This document shows positions 26,164 through 33,970 of a DNA stretch of 64,000 nt, in pieces; position 1 is the stretch's first letter, and each line of letters opens with the position of its first letter. Position numbers and translations under genes: made by a program. The notes under the pieces are model-generated. The model was given only the letters and a program-made list of their open reading frames with translations, was not told the DNA's origin and ran no database searches. Source of the DNA: Rhodopirellula islandica (lineage in GTDB: Bacteria > Planctomycetota > Planctomycetia > Pirellulales > Pirellulaceae); NCBI RefSeq assembly GCF_001027925.1, contig NZ_LECT01000006.1, positions 186,001-250,000 on the forward strand, read 5' to 3'.

Positions 26164-27617
26164 ATGATTTCTTCCGAGGGCAAGTTTTGTTCGAAGCGTT
26201 CGAGCAAACGATACAGTTTACGGCGATGAATTCCTAAGTGCCGAGCCGCTTTCGCTTTGTTTCCACCGAGTTGTTCGAGAACCTTGAGCACGTGGGCTTT
26301 GACAAGGTCGTCCACTTTGAGGTTGCTGTCGCCGAGCGCGAGATGGGGGGCCGTTTTGGTTGGCAAGCCATTGGCGAAAGCCTCGTTGGCAGTCGCGCCC
26401 GATTGGTTCGTTTCTCGAACGATCCGGTTGGGTGAGGTGTGTGCGGCAGTCGATCGGGCGATTGGGTGAAGGAGTTCCCGCGGCAAGTCCTCCATCGTGA
26501 TCCTTTGATCGTTGCCCAAAATCGTCGCACGTTCAATGACATTGATCAGCTGGCGAACGTTTCCAGGCCAGTGGTACTGAATCAGCGTTTTGTGAGCTTC
26601 TGGGTCCACGGACCATTCCGGCGGTAGGAAGTGCTGGAGGAGTTGATCGATGTCACCTTCACGCTCCCGCAGCGGAGGCAATCTCAGCGTCAAAACATTG
26701 ATTCGGTAGAAGAGGTCTTCTCGAAAATGTCCGTCTTTGACTTCTTCGGTCAGGTCTCGATTGGTCGCGGCGATCAAGCGAACCTTCACCTTGCGTTCGC
26801 GGTGGCAGCCGATCCGGCGGAGGGACCCGTCTTCCAGCACCCGCAGCAATTTGGGTTGCAATTCGGGCGGCAATTCGCCGACCTCGTCGATGAACAGCGT
26901 CCCGCCATCGGCGATTTCGAACAGCCCCGGTTTGTCGGCGGTTGCTCCGGTAAAGGATCCCTTTTGATGACCAAACAGTTCACTTTCGACCAGCTGCTGT
27001 GGCAAGGCGGCGCAGTTGACGGTCACAAAAGGTTGGTCCGATAGATCGCTTTGTTGTTGGACGGCGCGAGCCACCACTTCTTTGCCTGTTCCACTTTCTC
27101 CCTCGATCAGCACCGGTTTGCGAGTCGGTGCAACTTTCGAAATCATCCGTGTGAGTTCCTTCATCGCCGCAGACTTGCCAATCAACCTGGGGGATGGACG
27201 ACTTCGCGTCACGATGGCTTTGAGTTGTTGGTTCTCTTTTCGGAGTTGCCCTCTTTGGCGGGCAAGTTGCACGCGATGTTCCAAATCAGCCAGTGAGCAT
27301 GGCTTGGTCAAAAAGTCGCAGGCGCCCATCTGCATCGCTTGCACACAGGCTTCGATGGTTCCTTTGCCCGTCAAGAAAAGGACTTCGACATCCAAGGCTT
27401 CCTCTTGGACGCGCTGCATCAATTCCAATCCGCTCATCCCCGGCATGTCGATGTCAAACACAGCCACGTCAAAATCTTCGCGGTCGAGCAAGGCCATCGC
27501 TTCGGCACCGCTCGCCGCCAATCGGACCCTGTGCCCCATCCGCTCCATGAACTTGCCACAACTGCGCCGATAGTCATCTTCGTCATCGACGAGTAGCAAT
27601 TGAATGGTTTGGCTCAT
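26160..27617 (-). CDS. Sigma-54-dependent response regulator (NtrC family)
   Basis: This 485-residue protein has a receiver domain (phosphoacceptor Asp55, Lys105) and an AAA+ sigma-54 activator domain with Walker A GESGTGK at 173-179. The sigma-54 contact loop is GSFTGA at 220-225, where the usual GAFTGA has Ser for Ala. Walker B LFIDE is at 241-245. A C-terminal Fis-type helix-turn-helix follows ([20 protein letters not shown]). It opens a two-gene operon with a universal stress gene and is divergent from a receiver-PAS-kinase, the likely phosphodonor. The substituted contact loop is found in some active NtrC relatives. Confidence 0.94.
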   Translation of the reverse strand: MSQTIQLLLVDDEDDYRRSCGKFMERMGHRVRLAASGAEAMALLDREDFDVAVFDIDMPGMSGLELMQRVQEEALDVEVLFLTGKGTIEACVQAMQMGACDFLTKPCSLADLEHRVQLARQRGQLRKENQQLKAIVTRSRPSPRLIGKSAAMKELTRMISKVAPTRKPVLIEGESGTGKEVVARAVQQQSDLSDQPFVTVNCAALPQQLVESELFGHQKGSFTGATADKPGLFEIADGGTLFIDEVGELPPELQPKLLRVLEDGSLRRIGCHRERKVKVRLIAATNRDLTEEVKDGHFREDLFYRINVLTLRLPPLREREGDIDQLLQHFLPPEWSVDPEAHKTLIQYHWPGNVRQLINVIERATILGNDQRITMEDLPRELLHPIARSTAAHTSPNRIVRETNQSGATANEAFANGLPTKTAPHLALGDSNLKVDDLVKAHVLKVLEQLGGNKAKAARHLGIHRRKLYRLLERFEQNLPSEEII

Positions 27618-28077
27618 GGCGTGGTTCAGGCAATCAAGTTTTGGTCGGGAATCTGGGCTGGACCACCTCCTTCTGCGATCTTTGTTCCAGTGTCAGAATC
27701 ACGGTGAATCAGCCCTCCAGGGGTTGCGAGTGTGCGGCTGGGGGCACTTGGTGTGCGGTATGGCACGAGCGACGTGTTCAGGGAGGGACGCCAGCGAATA
27801 CGGTGATGGAAAATGGGGCGATGCGATCACTGCAGGCGTGGCTTTTTTCGGTCGCTCAGATCGCTGCTTCGCCATGGCACATCGTTCGCGTTTGGTCATT
27901 CGCGTTTTGCTGGGCGTTGGCTTTCGCCTTGGCCAAATGCCGCTCGTGCCCAAGCAGGCAACCCTCGCTGCTTGCTTCAGTCTCCCACTCGTCACTTCCG
28001 CTTTTCACTTCCGATCAGCGAACAGCAGCCACTTCGCCTCCTGGGCGAACCGTTGCCATTCGTGGTCCAGGATTCAC
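27618..28077. other. Divergent regulatory region
   Basis: These 460 bases lie between the sigma-54 activator gene (minus) and the kinase gene (plus). An open frame continuous with the kinase extends to 27604 but lacks protein character. Two GG-N10-GC sites (near 27743 and 27876) on the plus strand are candidate sigma-54 promoters. Confidence 0.5.
27875..27889 (+). promoter_or_regulatory. Candidate sigma-54 promoter before kinase gene
   Basis: TGGCAC-N5-TCGC at 27875-27889 has a perfect -24 element, correct GG-N10-GC spacing and one mismatch in the -12 element. It lies 190 bases before the kinase start. Such matches also occur by chance in this GC-rich DNA. Confidence 0.35.
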
Positions 28078-29550
28078 ATGCGTGTTCTCAATCACATTCT
28101 TGTTATCGAAGACGATGCAGACTCAGCAGAGTCGCTGTCCGACGTGTTGTCCGTTGGCGGATTTGACGTCACCACCACGGGATCCGTCCACGAGGCCTTG
28201 GAGGCTCTTGGCAAACAGCGGTTCGGATTGATCTTGACGGACCGACGACTGCCCGACGGGCTGATTGAAGATCGTTTGCAGGAGTTGTTGGTGGCGAGTG
28301 CGAAGACACCTGTCATTGTGGTGACCGGGTACAGTGATCTGCAGGCAGCAATCGATGCTTTTCGGCAGGGGATTTCGGACTACGTGATCAAACCGATCAT
28401 TCCGGAGGACCTCATTGCAACAGCCCGGCGGATTCTTGACCGACGAATTTTGGAGCAACAATTTCAAAAGGAGCATGCCTTTGCGGAGCGGCTTCAGGCG
28501 ACCGCCGAAGCTGTCATTTTGGTGCTGGATTTTGATGGTCAGGTGATTCACTTCAACCGTTTTTTGACCGAATTGACGGGCTGGTCTCAGGAGGAATTGA
28601 TTGGCGAGAACTGGTTGGAGAAATGTGTTTTTCCCGAGGACATTCAGCGGGTCGGACAACTCTTTGAAACGACGGTGAGACTGGGGGCGTCTCGCGGGTT
28701 CACCAATCGAATTCACTGCAAGAACGGCGAGGCTCGTGAAATTCGTTGGTCGAATTCCAAGCTGCAGGATGACGATGGAAGGGCTCAGTTCATTTTGTCG
28801 ATCGGCATCGATGTTTCCGATCTGAGCGAAGCGAATCAGCGAGTCGTTCGTGCGGAGCGTTTGGCAGCGATTGGAGAAACCGTCGCGGCTTTGGCTCACG
28901 AAAGTCGCAATGCGATTCAGCGGATCAAAGCGGCCTCCGAAGTCTTGGCCATGAATGTCCACGGCAACGCAGACTCGGAAGAAGAAGTGACCGCGATCCA
29001 ACGAGCCGCATCAGATCTCGCAACACTGCTGGAAAGTGTACGAGCCTATGCGGCACCCATTCAGACTGAATTGGAGAGTGTTGATCTGAGAGATGTTTGG
29101 CGTCGGGCTTGGCGCGATCTGGAATCCAAGCGAGAGCACCGGGACGCAGAGTTGATGGAGGAGATGTCGAATTGCGAGCACCTCGCGGTCGTGGATGTCT
29201 GTCGGATGGAGCAGGTTTTTCGCAATCTGTTTCTCAACGCATTGGAGGCGACGGAAGACCCCGTCCGGGTTGAAATTCATTGTGAGTGCACCAGCGATCA
29301 AGTCTGCCTGAGTGTCTCGGACAATGGTCCGGGCCTCAATCAAGAGCAGGCCACGCACCTGTTCGAACCTTTCTACACAACGAAACCCACCGGGACTGGA
29401 TTGGGGATGCCGATCTGCCAACGCATCATCGAAGCTCACGGGGGCACGGTCACCGCGCTCACTCAGGCGTCAGGAACCAGGATTCAAATTTGCATGCCGC
29501 GAGAAACGGCAGAGACCCCATCGGCGATCCGGGAAGTCACGCTCACGTGA
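28078..29550 (+). CDS. Receiver-PAS-histidine kinase
   Basis: This 490-residue cytosolic kinase has an N-terminal receiver (Asp55 in LILTDRRLPDG), a PAS domain (VILVLDFDGQVIHFNRFLTELTGW, split by its loop), a HisKA dimer with the phosphorylated His in LAHESRNAIQRI near residue 274, and an HATPase with DNGPGLN and GTGLGMPIC. The lack of membrane helices suggests sensing of an internal signal. It faces the sigma-54 activator and is the probable partner. The ATG at 28078 begins the receiver fold; the 158 residues upstream in frame do not look coding. Confidence 0.9.
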   Translation: MRVLNHILVIEDDADSAESLSDVLSVGGFDVTTTGSVHEALEALGKQRFGLILTDRRLPDGLIEDRLQELLVASAKTPVIVVTGYSDLQAAIDAFRQGISDYVIKPIIPEDLIATARRILDRRILEQQFQKEHAFAERLQATAEAVILVLDFDGQVIHFNRFLTELTGWSQEELIGENWLEKCVFPEDIQRVGQLFETTVRLGASRGFTNRIHCKNGEAREIRWSNSKLQDDDGRAQFILSIGIDVSDLSEANQRVVRAERLAAIGETVAALAHESRNAIQRIKAASEVLAMNVHGNADSEEEVTAIQRAASDLATLLESVRAYAAPIQTELESVDLRDVWRRAWRDLESKREHRDAELMEEMSNCEHLAVVDVCRMEQVFRNLFLNALEATEDPVRVEIHCECTSDQVCLSVSDNGPGLNQEQATHLFEPFYTTKPTGTGLGMPICQRIIEAHGGTVTALTQASGTRIQICMPRETAETPSAIREVTLT

Positions 29551-29713
29551 ACGGTGACTTCCGTTCCAGCGAACGTGTTTTTGGGGGCACGGTGATCGGC
29601 GCTGCGAGCTGACCTTGGATCCAAACTGGTTTTCGCGGGCGACTTGCCCACGTTCGCTGAAGGAGGGAACGCTGCCACCGAGTTTCAAACGGTGCAGATG
29701 CCGAGCGGCGCGC

Positions 29714-30052
29714 TCAGGCCTTGCGGACAAATTCCGACTTCAGTCCCATGGCACCGATCCCATCGATTTTGCAGTCGATGTCGTGATCGCCATCGACCAG
29801 GCGAATGTTTTTGACCTTGGTGCCCACTTTGACGGTCTGACCAGCGCCTTTGACTTTCAAGTCTTTGATCACAACCACGGTGTCGCCGTTTTCGAGTGCG
29901 TTCCCGTTGGCATCGCGAACGATGTCTGCTTCCGCAGCGGCCTCGGCATCCGCTTGCGACCATTCATGGCCGCAGCTTGGGCAGACCAGCAAAATGCCGT
30001 CTTCGTAGGTGAAAGTGCCCTCGCATTCAGGGCAGTTCGGCAGGTCACTCAT
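29714..30052 (-). CDS. phnA: PhnA/YjdM-family zinc-ribbon protein
   Basis: This 112-residue protein starts with a zinc ribbon (Cys7, Cys10, Cys24, Cys27 in CPEC and CPSC) and continues with the SH3-like PhnA domain ([16 protein letters not shown]). It ends with SEFVRKA, as in the family. Despite the historic alkylphosphonate name, its role is not firmly set. The ATG at 30052 is the family start; an in-frame start at 30097 adds 15 residues. It is not linked to phn genes. Confidence 0.88.
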   Translation of the reverse strand: MSDLPNCPECEGTFTYEDGILLVCPSCGHEWSQADAEAAAEADIVRDANGNALENGDTVVVIKDLKVKGAGQTVKVGTKVKNIRLVDGDHDIDCKIDGIGAMGLKSEFVRKA

Positions 30053-30218
30053 CTTTGTGAATTGGGTTTGTAGGATCGGACAACGGCGAAGACCCATTGT
30101 TGCAAAATGAGCGGTGGCGCGTAGTGGGCCCCCTTTTTAGGTGACCTTGGCCATTCAAATCCTCTTCGATGCGTCATCCGTTGACCTGCACTTCCGACAC
30201 TGAGTAACCCCGCCTGTT

Positions 30219-30674
30219 CTACTTCGACGGCAGTTTGACCACGTTCGCCCAGAAGTGCTGGACGCTCTGAATGACGTCAAAGAACTGAACCAGATCGACC
30301 GGTTTGACGATGTAATTGTTGGCGGCCAAGCCGTACGATTCGTCGATGTCACAATCATGGCTGGATGTTGTCAGGACCACGACCGGGATGGATTTGAGTT
30401 TGTCGTCGGAACGGATTTCTTTCAGTGCGGCTCTCCCGTCCATGCGGGGCATATTGAGATCCAGCAGAATGAGATCAGGGCGCACTGCCTCTTTGTATTT
30501 GCCTTCCTTTCGAAGGAACTGGAGGACTTCTTCTCCATCCCAAACGTGGTGAATGTTGCTGCGGAGTTCGCCTTGCTGCAGAGCATCGATGGTCAGTTCC
30601 GCATCGGTTTCGCTGTCTTCGGCCAAGAGGATGTCGATGGGCTTTCCTTGATTCAACATGTGGAGGTTTTGCAT
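30219..30674 (-). CDS. Single-domain response regulator (Rcp-like)
   Basis: This CheY-type receiver of about 151 residues has acidic residues EDSETD, phosphoacceptor Asp72 in LILLDLNMPRMDG, and the VVVLTTSSHD and VKPVD segments. It resembles Rcp receivers that pair with phytochrome-type kinases and have no output domain. It lies 120 bases after the neighbouring kinase gene on the same strand, a likely pair. The ATG at 30674 is preferred; one at 30659 is also possible. Confidence 0.9.
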   Translation of the reverse strand: MQNLHMLNQGKPIDILLAEDSETDAELTIDALQQGELRSNIHHVWDGEEVLQFLRKEGKYKEAVRPDLILLDLNMPRMDGRAALKEIRSDDKLKSIPVVVLTTSSHDCDIDESYGLAANNYIVKPVDLVQFFDVIQSVQHFWANVVKLPSK

Positions 30675-30740
30675 TGGAAGTGGAGTGCTAGCAGGTACGC
30701 AGGTGTCATCGGGTCGGTGAGCCGCCTGGCGTTCGCCACG

Positions 30741-30816
30741 GTTCCCACGCACAACCGGGGCGAACGCCCAAACGGCTCACGGGATTCAACCCAATCATTC
30801 CTGCCCACCTGCTTGG
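30741..30816. repeat. Dispersed 76-base repeat, copy 1
   Basis: This copy matches 57202-57277 at about 62 of 76 positions by hand alignment. It contains the hairpin GGGCG-AA-CGCCC. It lies between the receiver and kinase genes and reaches into the kinase's last codons. Confidence 0.6.
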
Positions 30817-32501
30817 ATGTTGTTGGGTTGGATGTTGTTGGGAAGAGAAATTCGGAAGGAAGTTCCTACGCCCTCTTCGGAGACCAGCGAGATGGTGCCG
30901 TGGTGGCGTTCGACGATTCGTTTGCACAGGGCCAAGCCAATGCCTGTGCCCGGAATTTGTTCTCGGCGGTGAAGGCGTTTGAAAAGTTCAAAAACCTGGT
31001 CGTGGTGCTTTTCTGCAATCCCGATCCCTTGGTCAGTGACTGTGATCAGGTGCTGCGATTGATCGGTCTGGCAGTCGATCGCGATCTTTGCTGTTTCGCC
31101 TGGTTTGCGGAATTTGATCGCATTGCCAATCAAGTTTTGAAACAGTTCTGCCAAGAAACCTGCGTGGCCGTGAACGGTTCCCAGTTCCGCGACCAGGATT
31201 TCGGGAGAGGTGTCTTGGATCAATTGAGAAAGGTTTTGAAGGGCGGTGTCGACGCAGGGTTTGAGTTCGATTTCCGCGAATTCCAGTTCCGATTGCCCGA
31301 CTCGAGACAGACTCAAAATATCGTCGATCAGTGCTTTCATGCGACCCACACCGGCGATGATGTGCTTGAGGTAGCCCTGGCCTTTTTCATCGAGCGAAGC
31401 GGCGTGCCGCTGTTGCAACAGTTGGCTGAATCCGGTGATCGCCCGCAGGGGTTCCTGCAAATCATGCGACGCGGCAGACGCAAACCGCTGAAGTTCGCGA
31501 TTGCTCTCTTGCAGTTCCTGCTCGTACTTTTTTCTGTCTTCCACATTGAAGATGGTACCCGCGGTCCGGATTGGGCTTCCTGATCGGTCAAACAGCGTGT
31601 GAGCATGCACGCGATACCACTGACAATGCCCGTCTCGATGACGAATCCGCACATCGATGCTGAAGGGAACGCGGGAATCGAGTTGCGTGGTGAGATTCTC
31701 TAAGAACAAGGCGAGGTCGTCTGGATGAAGACGGTCGCGGATTGCATGGAAATTCTCAGCGAAGGATTGCCGGTCAGTGCCCTCGTAACCGAGCATTTGA
31801 CGGAATTTGGGTCCGTACTGGACCTCGTCGGTTTGTCGATTCCAATTCCAAATGCCCCCACTTTCACCCAACAGCTGAATGTAGACCACCTGATTCTGCA
31901 GGTCTTTCAAATGTTGGCGGATACTCACCGCCGACAAGGTGATCGCGGTGCCGATTCCGAGAAGGATGTTGAGAAGCATCAGCGTTTGCGTGTGCTTTTC
32001 AAGTCGTTCGGCTTCGACGCGACAGGATTGATGAAGGGAATGCATGGTCGCCTCCAACTCGTTGAGAGTCGAAGTGTCGTTGAAACGAACAGCAGCATCG
32101 ATTTCACGGGCCGTGGCATTGTTGTCCGCCATGGTGCGGACGACGATCAACTGCCCCGCGTATTGCGCGATCATGCGTGTGGTTTGTGGAAGCGGAGCAC
32201 CTTGAATCGGGCCTTGATCAATCCGTTCCAATTCGCGAATCAGCCGGTTTGCATTCCTCGCGTTTTGGAGGGCTTTCTCGTAGTGCTCTGGCTCATCTGG
32301 GCGCAGCACGTAGTTCTTGAAGTTGTGGATCAGCCCTCCGTAACCGATCTCATGTTCAAGACGTTCGGTGGTGTCAGTCACTTTCGCCGCCAGCTCGTTG
32401 ACGGCATGACGCTGTTGTTCAACCGAGATCATGTAAAAGCTGATGATCGACACGGTAGCAATGCAGAGGCCAATGCATAGAACGAGCGTGGATGTACGCA
32501 T
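30795..32501 (-). CDS. Membrane sensor histidine kinase, phytochrome-style HisKA
   Basis: This 568-residue protein has two membrane helices (near residues 5-24 and 175-193) around a periplasmic sensor, a PAS domain (RIRHRDGHCQWYRVHAH), a HisKA dimer with SHDLQEPLRAI, and an HATPase with TDQGIGI and GTGIGLALCKRI. The SHDLQEPL box is typical of phytochrome-like kinases that use Rcp receivers, and such a gene lies just downstream. The ATG at 32501 places the helix near the N-terminus; an upstream ATG or GTG would add 30 basic residues. A 15-base tandem repeat encodes PNNIQPNNIQ at the C-terminus. Confidence 0.9.
   Translation of the reverse strand: MRTSTLVLCIGLCIATVSIISFYMISVEQQRHAVNELAAKVTDTTERLEHEIGYGGLIHNFKNYVLRPDEPEHYEKALQNARNANRLIRELERIDQGPIQGAPLPQTTRMIAQYAGQLIVVRTMADNNATAREIDAAVRFNDTSTLNELEATMHSLHQSCRVEAERLEKHTQTLMLLNILLGIGTAITLSAVSIRQHLKDLQNQVVYIQLLGESGGIWNWNRQTDEVQYGPKFRQMLGYEGTDRQSFAENFHAIRDRLHPDDLALFLENLTTQLDSRVPFSIDVRIRHRDGHCQWYRVHAHTLFDRSGSPIRTAGTIFNVEDRKKYEQELQESNRELQRFASAASHDLQEPLRAITGFSQLLQQRHAASLDEKGQGYLKHIIAGVGRMKALIDDILSLSRVGQSELEFAEIELKPCVDTALQNLSQLIQDTSPEILVAELGTVHGHAGFLAELFQNLIGNAIKFRKPGETAKIAIDCQTDQSQHLITVTDQGIGIAEKHHDQVFELFKRLHRREQIPGTGIGLALCKRIVERHHGTISLVSEEGVGTSFRISLPNNIQPNNIQAGGQE
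30813..30842. repeat. Two perfect 15-base tandem repeats
   Basis: TTGGATGTTGTTGGG occurs twice in a row, at 30813-30827 and 30828-30842. Being in frame in the kinase's last codons, it adds PNNIQ units to the C-terminus. Confidence 0.7.
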
Positions 32502-32653
32502 TGGATGGATTGCCGCGGGTTGTTTGTACCGAAACTTCTGCATTTTGTTGCGTGCCGCAAGCAAACGCAAGTGATGGCGTTGGCCGTGCATCTTGTTCGT
32601 TCATTGATCGGCGCCCCGAAGGGTTCCCGCGATGCTCATTCCCTCCACCTTTC

Positions 32654-33025
32654 TCAATGGATGGTGCGGCGTGTCAATTCGACGCAGCCGTGTTTGTCCT
32701 TGGTCACGACATGCGATGATGGCAACGGTTGTGCCACCACGCCGCCAAAGCGAGCTTCCGTGACAAGCACGGGCCGTCGGTGAATCAGGCAAATGACCGA
32801 GTAACAAATTTGAGCAGCCAGTTCTGGTTCTTCGGGGTAGTTGTAACAGAGGCCTCCAGAAGCACTTGTGTTTCCAAATGCCAAGCGACGCCCATCGCCA
32901 TCTTCTGCGAGGCTCAGGCATTCGTTGCAAATGTGCCACGGGTAGCGAAGGAAGACGCGCTGTTTTTTTCCGCACACCGGGCAGTGATGATCGGGCAGTT
33001 CGTTCTTGGATGTCGGTGGTTCCAT
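32654..33025 (-). CDS. Hypothetical zinc-ribbon protein
   Basis: This 123-residue protein has a four-Cys ribbon made by HCPVCGKKQ and YPWHICNECLSLAEDGDGRRLAFGN, resembling small uncharacterised bacterial proteins with a YPxxxCxxC motif after the first Cys pair. The remainder has IHRRPVLVTEARFGGVVAQPL. No enzymatic role can be assigned. It lies between the kinase gene and the bacterioferritin-like gene and is divergent from the latter. Confidence 0.68.
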   Translation of the reverse strand: MEPPTSKNELPDHHCPVCGKKQRVFLRYPWHICNECLSLAEDGDGRRLAFGNTSASGGLCYNYPEEPELAAQICYSVICLIHRRPVLVTEARFGGVVAQPLPSSHVVTKDKHGCVELTRRTIH

Positions 33026-33174
33026 ACGGGGATCTTGCTGGAAAAACGAATCTCGGTGGACCGAGACGTTTGGGTTGGTTGATGAGACGCTCGTTTGGTC
33101 ATATTACATGGGTGGGGATCGAGTCTCCGACGACGCTTGATTTTGTTTTTTCGTAACACAATTTGAGAAGAATG

Positions 33175-33654
33175 ATGAGTAAAACACAAACGATCGAGAA
33201 CCTGCAAAAAGCGTTGGGCATGGAACTGACCGCGACCCACCAATACCAGTTGCATGCTTGTGTGCTGGACGATTGGGGAATGGGCCTGTTGGCGTCCAAG
33301 ATGCGGGAAGAATTGCAAGAGGAGTTGGGGCACTCGGAAGACTTCCTGAACCGGATTTTGTTTCTGAACGGAAGCCCCAACGTGGCGATGCAGAAAACGC
33401 CTGTGCAGGCAAAGTCATTGAAAGAGATGTTTGAATCCGACTTGGCCGACGAAAAGGAAGCGATCGAGTTCTACACCACGGCGTCGATTCAAGCGAGCGA
33501 AGACCGTGACATCGGGACTCGCCAATTGTTCGAACGAATTGCGGTGGATGAAGAAGGTCACGCCGGTTGGTTGGAACTGCAGTTGGATTTGCTGGAGCGG
33601 ATGGGGGAACCATCCTACATCGCCAAGCACATGCCAGCGAACTCGGACGAATAG
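33175..33654 (+). CDS. bfr: Bacterioferritin-like ferritin
   Basis: This 159-residue four-helix bundle of the ferritin-like diiron superfamily has candidate ligands Glu17, Glu50 and His53 (EELGHSE), and the second ExxH in VDEEGHAGWLEL. It stores iron or detoxifies peroxide; Bfr-type haem is not demonstrated because the Met ligand position is uncertain. The ATG at 33175 follows GAGAAG, and a second ATG lies 3 bases earlier. Its neighbours do not form an operon with it. Confidence 0.85.
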   Translation: MSKTQTIENLQKALGMELTATHQYQLHACVLDDWGMGLLASKMREELQEELGHSEDFLNRILFLNGSPNVAMQKTPVQAKSLKEMFESDLADEKEAIEFYTTASIQASEDRDIGTRQLFERIAVDEEGHAGWLELQLDLLERMGEPSYIAKHMPANSDE

Positions 33655-33878
33655 AGTTGGTTGCATGCATCGATCAGGGAGTCGGCCGCCGGCAATGTTG
33701 CGACGCTCTCGTCGATGACCGAGGCGTTGTCCTGCCAATTTTCGACGCGAGCCAACTTGGACCGTCGATCTGCTGCGAGTGATTGGATCGTTGCTGTGGG
33801 AAGTTCACCCTCGACGGTCGCGTTGACGAACGTCATCTCGTCGTGGTAGCGAACGATGACATCGTCGTCGTAGGTCAT
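33615..33878 (-). CDS. Small hypothetical protein overlapping the ferritin gene
   Basis: This 87-residue frame (MTYDDDVIVRYHDEMTF onward) is acidic and plausible in composition, but has no known domain. It overlaps the 3' end of the ferritin gene by 40 bases on the opposite strand. It lies 92 bases downstream of the patatin gene stop on the same strand, so it could be the last cistron of that long operon. Support is weak: it could be a chance frame. Confidence 0.38.
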   Translation of the reverse strand: MTYDDDVIVRYHDEMTFVNATVEGELPTATIQSLAADRRSKLARVENWQDNASVIDESVATLPAADSLIDACNQLYSSEFAGMCLAM

Positions 33879-33970
33879 GGCTGCTCCAATCACGAGTTGA
33901 GGAAGCGGAAGCGACAAATGTCGCTCCGCCAAAGTTCGCTGCGATCGCTGGAAAGCCTTCGTCGTCGCGG

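Noticed and set aside
27604-28077. In-frame 158-residue extension before the receiver-PAS-kinase
   Set aside because: It is Trp-, Cys- and Arg-rich with no domain, and the receiver fold starts exactly at the ATG at 28078.
30255-31583. 442-codon plus-strand frame
   Set aside because: It lies antisense to the receiver and sensor kinase genes, whose motifs are unmistakable.
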